A stretch of 10,845 bases of DNA from an uncultured Prevotellaceae bacterium (GTDB lineage: Bacteria > Bacteroidota > Bacteroidia > Bacteroidales > Bacteroidaceae), in the NCBI GenBank assembly GCA_937892315.1, contig CALAVF010000153.1:1-10845 (forward strand). The letters run 5' to 3'. The notes beneath the pieces are model-generated. The model searched no databases. It was not told the DNA's origin and was given only the letters and a program-made list of their open reading frames with translations. The translations under genes were made by a program, and so were the position numbers. Within the stretch, counting starts at the first letter, position 1, and each line of letters opens with the position of its first letter. This document shows, in pieces, positions 1 to 6,088 of this stretch.

Positions 1-4
1 TTCT

Positions 5-193
5 ATGAAGTATTCAGAATTTTACCGACTGATTGAACAGCATGGCTGGACGATCAAAGGCGGGAAAGGGCATTACAAATACGTACATCCCGACTACCCC
101 TACTTCATCCCCGTCGGCAGACATAAAACACAGGAAATCAAGCCTAAAACGCTTGAATCCATGCTGAAAGCAGCGGGGTTGAAGAAAAAGTAA
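5..193 (+). CDS. hicA: HicA-family mRNA interferase toxin
   Basis: This 62-residue protein is the usual size for a HicA toxin. HicA is a small double-stranded-RNA-binding-fold ribonuclease that cleaves mRNA and arrests growth until it is bound by HicB. The family signature is visible: an N-terminal helix (YSEFYRLIEQHGW), then a glycine-rich turn with the candidate catalytic histidine (GGKGHYKYVHP, His23). After that comes the 'vP.H' strand (IPVGRHKTQEI), and the C-terminal helix (TLESMLKAAGL) that ends most HicA proteins. The ATG at position 5 gives the full family length, but only four bases precede it, so its promoter and RBS lie outside the window. It is followed by hicB on the same strand after 70 bp. 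In the HicAB family toxin-first order is normal, but a gap this large with a hairpin in it is not. The family call is firm; activity is inferred from His23 being intact. Confidence 0.93.
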   Translation: MKYSEFYRLIEQHGWTIKGGKGHYKYVHPDYPYFIPVGRHKTQEIKPKTLESMLKAAGLKKK

Positions 194-211
194 GAAGGCT
201 TCACGAAAGCC

Positions 212-235
212 GCCCGCCTCTTTCGGGAGGCGGGC
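212..235 (+). terminator. GC-rich hairpin between hicA and hicB
   Basis: A perfect 9-bp stem, GCCCGCCTC (212-220) pairing with GAGGCGGGC (227-235), closes a six-base loop and is followed by TTAAA. It starts 18 bp after the hicA stop and ends 28 bp before the hicB ATG. The stem is strong enough for an intrinsic terminator or attenuator, but the T tract is only two bases. Partial readthrough or an RNA-processing/stability element is equally plausible. Confidence 0.6.
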
Positions 236-263
236 TTAAATGAACGACTAAAAAAGACTGAGC

Positions 264-668
264 ATGAAGAAAATTGTTGCAATCATCGAAAAAGGAGACA
301 GCGAAGGCTACAGTATCTATGCAGCCGACGGTGAGCCTCTGTTCTCCAGCGGAGCGACGGAACAGGAGGCCCGTGACGAGTTTTTGGCACTGATTCCTGA
401 GCAGGCGGAGTATATAAAGGAACGGACAGGCGAATATCCCGACTGGTATGCCAAAGACGTGGAGGTGGTCTTTCGCTATGACATGACTGCATTTTTCATG
501 GCATTCCCGTTTATCAATGCAACAGAACTGGCTCACAGCGTGGGCATTAACCCTTCGCTCATGCGGAAATATAAAAGTGGGCTGGCAAAAGCAAGCAGCA
601 GGCAGAAAGACTTGATACAACATAAGTTTGATGACATTGTGAGTCGGCTGAATGCAGTAAGATTCTGA
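264..668 (+). CDS. hicB: HicB-family antitoxin with C-terminal DNA-binding domain
   Basis: This 134-residue antitoxin neutralises HicA and, in the known family, represses its own operon. Residues 1-62 form the HicB partial RNase-H-like fold: a first strand MKKIVAIIEKGD, then EGYSIYAADGEPLFSSGATEQEA, matching the family pattern of a strand, a G-Y-S turn and a T.eEA helix. Residues 70-132 form a helix-turn-helix domain (RYDMTAFFMAFPFINATELA, then HSVGINPSLMRKYKSGLAKA). This is the long Bacteroidota type of HicB in which the DNA-binding helix follows a 'YD..aFf' linker. The ATG at 264 is chosen because it opens the conserved first strand; the ATG at 241 hits a stop within a few codons. The upstream AAAAAAGACTGAGC carries no strong Shine-Dalgarno, as is normal in this phylum. 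The gene ends with TGA at 666-668 and is followed by two terminator-like hairpins. Confidence 0.92.
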   Translation: MKKIVAIIEKGDSEGYSIYAADGEPLFSSGATEQEARDEFLALIPEQAEYIKERTGEYPDWYAKDVEVVFRYDMTAFFMAFPFINATELAHSVGINPSLMRKYKSGLAKASSRQKDLIQHKFDDIVSRLNAVRF

Positions 669-698
669 CCGAAACGCAGTTAAATGAACAACAAGCGG

Positions 699-727
699 AA
701 GGCGGAGCAGTGATGCCCCGCCTTTTT
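699..727 (+). terminator. Probable hicAB terminator
   Basis: AAGGCGG (699-705) pairs with CCGCCTT (718-724) around a 12-base loop. Five Ts (723-727) overlap the 3' arm, and the hairpin begins 30 bp after the hicB stop. The position and T run fit a rho-independent terminator for the toxin-antitoxin operon. Confidence 0.55.
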
Positions 728-732
728 GGTAC

Positions 733-770
733 ACTTCCAAGATGGGAGTACAATTCTGGAAGTATTTTTT
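733..770 (+). terminator. Second terminator-like hairpin downstream of hicB
   Basis: ACTTCCA (733-739) pairs with TGGAAGT (757-763). Two further pairs inside (741-742 with 755-756) follow a one-base bulge at 740. A run of six Ts (765-770) follows directly. It could be a back-up terminator for hicAB or the start of a structured RNA region. Confidence 0.5.
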
Positions 771-961
771 CACCAACTTTTTCACCCCAAAAGATTGTAA
801 AAACGGCTACACGCAAGTCCGTGCGATGTAGTCTTCAATCAATATTCGCGTTTAGACGGGCTACGCTGTCTGGTCTTGACGCACCAAAGTGCCTCGCTTA
901 TATTCGCAACACTGGTCAACATACACGAGCCTCGTCTCTCAACATTAATCCGCCTCGTTAA
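771..961. other. Unexplained intergenic stretch with local structure
   Basis: I find no convincing gene here; the open frames that cross it have no recognisable domain and no credible start context. Three kinds of structure are visible. One is an 11-bp stem with one bulged A (805-815 with 822-833, loop AGTCCG). Another is an 8-bp direct repeat ATATTCGC at 842-849 and 900-907. The third is the word GCCTCG at 891, 929 and 952, the second copy lying inside a near-perfect palindrome (ACGAG C CTCGT, 925-935). It could be an uncharacterised structured RNA ending at the terminator at 1027, or the decayed remnant of a mobile element. No IS ends or target-site duplications are apparent. Confidence 0.3.
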
Positions 962-1027
962 GTATCCCGTTTTTCTCTTCTACTTCTCCTCATATTTGGA
1001 AGGAGATGAAGGATACCCCCCTTTTTT
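962..1027 (+). terminator. Imperfect hairpin with C/T tract
   Basis: GTATCC (962-967) pairs with GGATAC (1011-1016). Within it, TCTCCT (985-990) pairs with AGGAGA (1001-1006) around a 10-base apical loop, leaving asymmetric internal loops. The stem is followed by CCCCC and then TTTTTT (1022-1027). This is a terminator-like 3' end on the + strand with no protein-coding gene immediately upstream, which suggests a transcript that ends here but does not encode a protein. Confidence 0.45.
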
Positions 1028-1067
1028 GTAATGGGCATTGCAAGAATAAGAAGATGGGTCAGAATAG

Positions 1068-1099
1068 CACCCGTACACGAGTTAATTTGTGTACGGGTG
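1068..1099. terminator. 11-bp hairpin in convergent intergenic region
   Basis: CACCCGTACAC (1068-1078) pairs perfectly with GTGTACGGGTG (1089-1099). One G-T and one A-T pair extend it inward, and G-T and A-T pairs extend it outward. Neither strand has a strong T run after it. It may act as a bidirectional or back-up terminator between the converging hicAB and Sus-type operons. Confidence 0.45.
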
Positions 1100-1150
1100 T
1101 TGTATGATTACAAATCCTCGACATGAATTGATACGAGACGAGGGAACGAC

Positions 1151-1179
1151 AAGGGGCTCTTCGTGATGAAGAGCCCCTT
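1151..1179 (-). terminator. Terminator of the SusCD/fasciclin operon
   Basis: A perfect 12-bp stem, AAGGGGCTCTTC (1151-1162) pairing with GAAGAGCCCCTT (1168-1179), encloses a five-base loop. It begins 43 bp after the stop codon of the last minus-strand gene (TAG at 1225-1223). The stem is the strongest in the window. The T tract on the minus strand is short (CTTGTCGTT), so termination efficiency is inferred from stem strength and position. Confidence 0.7.
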
Positions 1180-1222
1180 TGGATGTGTAAGAAATGATTG
1201 TACGTATCAGAAATGATATATG

Positions 1223-2905
1223 CTACTCGATGGGCAGATACCAGTTCTTCTGGTCGGAAAGGAGGGAGAAGAGGGCGGCATCGTAGTTGGCTGTGCCGTT
1301 GCGACGGGCGACCTTGCCTGCAAGGAAGGTGGGGTCGGAACGATGGAGGGAGAGACGCATGAGGTCGTAGAAACGGAGGCCTTCGGCGGCTGTTTCGAGT
1401 GCCATCTCGTCGCAGATGCGGTCTTCGACGTAGAGGATGCTGTCGCTCTTGGATGCCAATGGAGGGATGATGTATGTGGTGTCGGCATCGGCATTGCCCG
1501 AACCACGGGAATGGAGCCCCTGGGTGTTGGTACGCAGGAAGGTGTACTGGCTGAATGACAGGAGGTCGCCAGCGGCGGTACGTTCTGCCTCAGAGATGTA
1601 CTTGTCGATATTTTCGTACCAAAGACCATACTTGAGCACGGCAAAGGCGGACTCGGGGAATCCTGCACGGTTCAATGCCTCGGCATAGCGGAGGTAAACG
1701 TGCTGGAGACGCAGGATGTTCACGTTGTCGGTGGTATGCTTGTAGCAGGTCTGCCGCAAGGACGAGTATGCAGTGGATGCCGAAGGCTGATTGCGAAGCG
1801 AATAGATGCTGAACTGACGCAAGTCGCCACGCAGTGCATCGTTCTGGTAGGTCATCGTGTCGGCTGGTGCCACGGTGTCGGGCAGGAGCGTGACGGGGTC
1901 GCTATAGACGAGGACGTAACGCTGTGCCTGTGAAAGTTCGTCGTAAGCCTTGGAATGGGTTGCCTGATAGTAATAGTTATTGTCTTCGGTAGAGTTGAAG
2001 ACATCCTTCAGGTGCGAAACGATGCCGTCATACTCTTCCTCTTCCATCGGGATGAAGGTGATACGCTCGGAAGAAGCCGTAAGTTGGGAGGCATAGCCAT
2101 CTATGATTGTCTGGAAATCGTAGTTTTCCCATGCGATGTTGGCTGTGCCTGCAGGATGGGTGTCGCCCTGCTTGGTGAGGTAGTCATGGTAGAACTTGGC
2201 AGCCTCGCTGTAACGCCCTGCCCAAAGGCAGAGGTCGCCCAAGAGGACACGGACGGGCAGGTAGAAACTGCGTGAGTCGAAGCCATTGATAGCACCGTAG
2301 TTGGGGTAGTCCGTATCGACGTAGGGCTGCAGGTCGGCAATGAAGTAGTTGGCAATCTGCGTCACGTCGTAGTGAGGGAACTTGGAAGGGTCTGCCTCTT
2401 TTTCTGCCAGCAACGGCTCGGTGAAGAAAGGTACGGAACCGTAGTTGATGGCGAGTTGGAGGTAAGTCCATGCACGATACGCCTTGACCACGGCATACTC
2501 CTTCTCGAAGACCTTGTAGCCACGCTTGGTGAGTGTGGTGTCGGCTGTAGCGAGGAAGTAGTTGCAGTTCTGGATGACGGCGTAGTAGTCGCGAGCGTTG
2601 TTGTAGGGATTGTCCGTGCCTGCTGTGAAGTTGGCAATGTCCTGCAAGTCGAGGGTCGCATTTTCGGTCAGCGAAGTGAGGTCGCCACGAAGTTCACCCA
2701 ACAGGATGGTACGGTCGGCTATGACCTGCATCTTGTTGATAATGCCCATGAGGGAATAAACCGTATCGTTAGGGGTGTCCAAGCGGTTGTCCTCGACGAA
2801 AGAAACAAGGTCGGAGTCAGTCTCGGAACAACTGGGGAGACCTTGCGACAGAACCGCAAGGCACAGAACCGAGAGGGTTGTTTTGATGATATGTTTGAGT
2901 GTCAT
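1223..2905 (-). CDS. RagB/SusD family nutrient uptake outer membrane lipoprotein
   Basis: This 560-residue surface lipoprotein is expected to sit as a lid on the SusC barrel encoded just upstream and to capture ligand outside the cell. The N-terminus is a lipoprotein signal: two lysines, a hydrophobic core and a lipobox ending at Cys26 (GLPSC), followed by the acidic SETDSD typical of surface-exported Bacteroidota lipoproteins. Residues 141-160 (KAYRAWTYLQLAINYGSVPF) are the SusD hallmark in which a TPR helix runs into the 'yG.vP' turn. Further TPR-like helices are at about 218-243, and RYAEALNRAG is at 406-415. The protein ends in NWYLPIE, the usual SusD terminus. Length matches the family (about 500-600 residues). 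It begins 12 bp after the susC stop and is the last gene before the terminator. Its substrate cannot be deduced because SusD ligand sites are poorly conserved. Confidence 0.93.
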   Translation of the reverse strand: MTLKHIIKTTLSVLCLAVLSQGLPSCSETDSDLVSFVEDNRLDTPNDTVYSLMGIINKMQVIADRTILLGELRGDLTSLTENATLDLQDIANFTAGTDNPYNNARDYYAVIQNCNYFLATADTTLTKRGYKVFEKEYAVVKAYRAWTYLQLAINYGSVPFFTEPLLAEKEADPSKFPHYDVTQIANYFIADLQPYVDTDYPNYGAINGFDSRSFYLPVRVLLGDLCLWAGRYSEAAKFYHDYLTKQGDTHPAGTANIAWENYDFQTIIDGYASQLTASSERITFIPMEEEEYDGIVSHLKDVFNSTEDNNYYYQATHSKAYDELSQAQRYVLVYSDPVTLLPDTVAPADTMTYQNDALRGDLRQFSIYSLRNQPSASTAYSSLRQTCYKHTTDNVNILRLQHVYLRYAEALNRAGFPESAFAVLKYGLWYENIDKYISEAERTAAGDLLSFSQYTFLRTNTQGLHSRGSGNADADTTYIIPPLASKSDSILYVEDRICDEMALETAAEGLRFYDLMRLSLHRSDPTFLAGKVARRNGTANYDAALFSLLSDQKNWYLPIE

Positions 2906-2917
2906 AATGAACGGCTT

Positions 2918-5900
2918 TTAGAGGTTAATCTTTAATCCGAGTGAGAAACTGCGACCGGCAGCAAGGAAGCCACGGTCGATGCCCATGCCGATGATGGAGT
3001 TGGACGAAGCAAACTCGGGGTCGGAACCCAGATACTTAGTGATGGTGAACAGGTTGTTGGCGGCTCCCCAGATGGTGATGCCCTGCAAGTAGGTGCTACG
3101 CACAGGGATGCGGTAACTGAGCGTCACGTTCTTCAGTTTGAGGTAGGAGCCATCTTCTATCCAGCGGTCGGAGAATCGGCTGTTGCCCATCTCGTCGAGG
3201 AACGAAGCACGTGGCACGTCGGTCGTCTGTCCGTCGTGTGTCCAACGTGACAGCATGGCGGTCGTCTGGTTGTAGAAGTAGGAACCTGATTCGAGGATGC
3301 TACGCTGATAGTTGTAGATGTCACCACCCACAGAATAGTTGAACGATGCGGAAAGCGAGAAGTTCTTCCACGAAAGCCGCGTGGAGAAGTTTCCGTAGAT
3401 GTCGGGATTGGGGTCGCCAATCACCTGCATATCCTTCGCATCGATGCAGTGGTCGCCATTGACATCGACAAACTTCATGTCGCCAGCCTGGAAATACTGC
3501 TTGGCACCCGTCTCTGTGGTCTGATAAAGACCAGCAGCGGCGGCTTCGTCGGCAGAAGAAAGAACGCCTGCGGTCTTGTAGCCATAGAAGAGCCCTGCGG
3601 CAGAACCCACCTGCGAGAGAATGGTGCCGTTGTAAAGGTCGGTGGTCATGGACTGCCTGTCAGAAGGCAGACGCTTGATGGTGTTCTTGTAGTGTCCCAA
3701 AGAGGCAGCCACAGACCATTTCCAATCGCGTGTGTTGACCAGTTTCGCATCTGCACTGACATCAAAGCCTTGGTTGTGAAGACGTCCGTCGTTCACCCAG
3801 TTGGTCTCAAGACCTGAGATGTAGGACAATGTGCCGAGCGAAAGCAGGTTGTAGGTGTTGCCATTGAAGTAGTTGGCAGCGACCCACAGGCGATTCTGGA
3901 AGAAGGAGCCTTGCACGCCCACGGTGAAACGTGCGGTGGTCTCCCACTGGAGTTTGGTGTTGCCGATATTCGCCATCGAAATGCCTGTCAGGCTGTTGAA
4001 CATCTTGCCCGAGGTGAAGTAAGTGCGAGAGGCGATGCTGTTGATGTCGTCGTTACCAAGCAGGTCGAAACCCACATTGATTTTGAGGTAGTTGACGGAC
4101 TTGTTCGGAGTGAACCAATCTTCGTTGGTCAGCACCCATGCAGCCTCTACCGAAGGGAAGAATCCGAAGGCATAATTGCCTATCTTCATGCCATCCTCGG
4201 CATCCACGCCAAACTTGCTGGAACCATCCATCGAAAGGGCAGCCGTGAGGTAGTAACGCTCCCGATAGTTGTAGTCAGCCCCCACATAGTAAGTGAGGTC
4301 GATGTCCTGATTGTCCAGACCGTCAGTCTGTTTGTATTTCAGCGAACTGGACATGTTCGGCGTCTTGTCATTGCCCGTATCGTAACCTATCTGAGTGTTG
4401 AGGCGATAGGTGTCACGCAGATAGCGGAATCCGCCACGAGCCGCAAGATAGTGGGCATTGAAACGGTGGCTGTAGGACAGCACCAAATCGTTCATGATGG
4501 TCGTCTGCCTGCCAGCCAATGCACTGGCACAGTTCTCCACCATGCCGATGCCCTCCACCTTATAACTGGGCACTCCATTGGTGGGGAGGTAATAGTTTTC
4601 GTCGGTATTGACAATCTGGAAGGCAAAGTGGTCGGAGAGTGTCAAATCCTTATTGATAAACCACTTGGGAGTGACGGCAAGGGTAATCATGCGGTTGCCA
4701 AAGTCATTCTTGTTCTTGCCCTCCCCCTGCTGCAGAATGGCGAGCGGGTTGGCAAGCGAAGTGGTGTAGTCGCTGCGTGATGTCACCACGTCCGACAGGT
4801 AGTCGTCAGCCTCTGCCAGATAGCCAGAGAGGTGCCCGTTGGTGTCGTAAGCGTAAGGAGAGAGGAAGGGCGACTTGATGAGCGACAGGAAGCCAGGGGC
4901 GGCAATGATGCCGTCGGTCACATCGGCTTTCACACCGTCGTCACGCATATTGCGAGTCACGTCTGAATAAGAGGCGTCGAAACGCACACTGATGTTCTTA
5001 GTCAGCACAATGTCAGAGTTGAGACGAAGGTTGAAGCGAGAGAAGGAGAAGTCCTTGAGCGTCGCGTCCGAACCTGCATACCCTACCGAGAGGTTGTAGT
5101 TTGCCACATCGTCACCACCCTGCACGTTGATGCTGTACTGCTGGGTGAATGCCTCCCGATAGACCTTGTCTTTCCACGAGGTGGAGTTGTGGTACATGTT
5201 ATAGTAGTAATAATTAGGGTCTGTCTGCAAGAACTTGAAGGAGTTGCTCTTCGTGCCCGTAGTTCCAATCAGTTCAGAGGCATAGATGCGGAACTGCTCA
5301 GCATCCATCAGGTCGGGCAACTTCGAGGTCAGTTCATAACCACCGCCTACGCTCACATCAATCTTGGTTGCCATCGACTTGTTGCGTTTGGTCTCAATCA
5401 GCATCACGCCATTGGCACCCTTGGCACCATAGATGGCTGTTCCATTCTTCAAGACAGACACCTTTTCAATGTCCTCGACCATGATGCCTGAGAGGATATT
5501 GTTGAAGAAGCCATCATGGAGAGATGGAGAACCATACTGCATGTTCTGGATGACCCCATCGATGATGACCAACGGCTGGGCATTGCTATTGAGCGAATTA
5601 ACGCCGTTCATCAGCATTTTGATGCCCTGAGCCGACTGCCCACTGCGAATGTCGGTCAACATGTCACCACCAAAATTCTGCTGAAGTTGGTGGTCGATAG
5701 AAAGATCGTTGTTGTGATACGTCACGAGTGCCGTTTTGCCGCTCGTGGCAGTTGTGCTCTTGGAATAGTTCTCGGTGAAAGCATCCGCATACATCTTCAC
5801 GTCCTGTATGGTTGCAGACTTGCCCACTGGCTGCTGAACCAAGATGTAGCCATCGCCGTAGAACGAGAGGGAAGTCACGTATGCAGGAATCTTGATGGAA

Positions 5901-6088
5901 TATTCACCGTTGTCATCCGTCATGGCAGCAACAGGCACGTTATAAGCCTGCACCTGCACACCCGCAGCAGGCTCGCCCGTAGCAGCGTCAAACACACGTC
6001 CCTTCACCTCACGCTTGTCTTGAGCAAACAAGGGGGAAATGCAGCATGAAGAATGAAGAATGAAGAATAGACAAAATAACCGTTTCAT
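2918..6088 (-). CDS. SusC/RagA family TonB-linked outer membrane protein
   Basis: This 1056-residue TonB-dependent transporter would form the outer-membrane channel for the ligand captured by the SusD protein that follows. Residues 1-22 are a signal peptide with a predicted cut after LFA. Residues 26-100 are the carboxypeptidase-regulatory-like beta domain (REVKGRVFDAATGEPAAGV). The plug follows, with PLVIIDGV at 172-179 and the family signature GTAIYGAKGANGVMLIETK ending at 234. The rest is the 22-strand-type barrel, closing with an aromatic/leucine end (RSFSLGLKINL). I chose the ATG at 6088 because it opens a proper signal peptide, has a perfect Shine-Dalgarno (6096-6103) seven bases upstream, and overlaps the preceding stop as ATGA. 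The in-frame ATG at 6163 would add 25 charged residues before the signal. Oddities: I see no clear TonB box, the usual 'iRG..S' plug motif reads LMNGVNS, and the signal-peptide codons contain a 7-bp tandem repeat. Confidence 0.94.
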   Translation of the reverse strand: MKRLFCLFFILHSSCCISPLFAQDKREVKGRVFDAATGEPAAGVQVQAYNVPVAAMTDDNGEYSIKIPAYVTSLSFYGDGYILVQQPVGKSATIQDVKMYADAFTENYSKSTTATSGKTALVTYHNNDLSIDHQLQQNFGGDMLTDIRSGQSAQGIKMLMNGVNSLNSNAQPLVIIDGVIQNMQYGSPSLHDGFFNNILSGIMVEDIEKVSVLKNGTAIYGAKGANGVMLIETKRNKSMATKIDVSVGGGYELTSKLPDLMDAEQFRIYASELIGTTGTKSNSFKFLQTDPNYYYYNMYHNSTSWKDKVYREAFTQQYSINVQGGDDVANYNLSVGYAGSDATLKDFSFSRFNLRLNSDIVLTKNISVRFDASYSDVTRNMRDDGVKADVTDGIIAAPGFLSLIKSPFLSPYAYDTNGHLSGYLAEADDYLSDVVTSRSDYTTSLANPLAILQQGEGKNKNDFGNRMITLAVTPKWFINKDLTLSDHFAFQIVNTDENYYLPTNGVPSYKVEGIGMVENCASALAGRQTTIMNDLVLSYSHRFNAHYLAARGGFRYLRDTYRLNTQIGYDTGNDKTPNMSSSLKYKQTDGLDNQDIDLTYYVGADYNYRERYYLTAALSMDGSSKFGVDAEDGMKIGNYAFGFFPSVEAAWVLTNEDWFTPNKSVNYLKINVGFDLLGNDDINSIASRTYFTSGKMFNSLTGISMANIGNTKLQWETTARFTVGVQGSFFQNRLWVAANYFNGNTYNLLSLGTLSYISGLETNWVNDGRLHNQGFDVSADAKLVNTRDWKWSVAASLGHYKNTIKRLPSDRQSMTTDLYNGTILSQVGSAAGLFYGYKTAGVLSSADEAAAAGLYQTTETGAKQYFQAGDMKFVDVNGDHCIDAKDMQVIGDPNPDIYGNFSTRLSWKNFSLSASFNYSVGGDIYNYQRSILESGSYFYNQTTAMLSRWTHDGQTTDVPRASFLDEMGNSRFSDRWIEDGSYLKLKNVTLSYRIPVRSTYLQGITIWGAANNLFTITKYLGSDPEFASSNSIIGMGIDRGFLAAGRSFSLGLKINL
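6047..6067. repeat. Three tandem copies of TGAAGAA in the susC signal-peptide codons
   Basis: TGAAGAA is repeated three times without mismatch (6047-6053, 6054-6060, 6061-6067). On the coding strand this reads TTCTTCA x3 and encodes F8-F9-I10-L11-H12-S13-S14 of the SusC signal peptide. Gaining or losing one 7-bp unit would shift the reading frame. Confidence 0.9.

Noticed and set aside
201..816. Minus-strand open frames of 194 and 85 residues opposite hicB
   Set aside because: They overlap a well-supported HicB gene and show no family features. Their cysteine-rich composition is typical of antisense translation.
710..961. 83-residue + strand open frame in the intergenic region
   Set aside because: It starts inside the loop of the hicB terminator hairpin, runs through two further hairpins, has no domain and no ribosome-binding context, and its composition is basic and serine/arginine-rich like random translation.
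1190..1217. 9-bp direct repeat AGAAATGAT downstream of the last susD
   Set aside because: Two short A/T-rich copies with no symmetry, no adjoining element and no link to a mobile element; most likely chance.
3911..4780. 289-residue open frame on the + strand inside susC
   Set aside because: It is the antisense shadow of a clear SusC reading frame. Its translation has no domain, and the opposite strand holds continuous family motifs.
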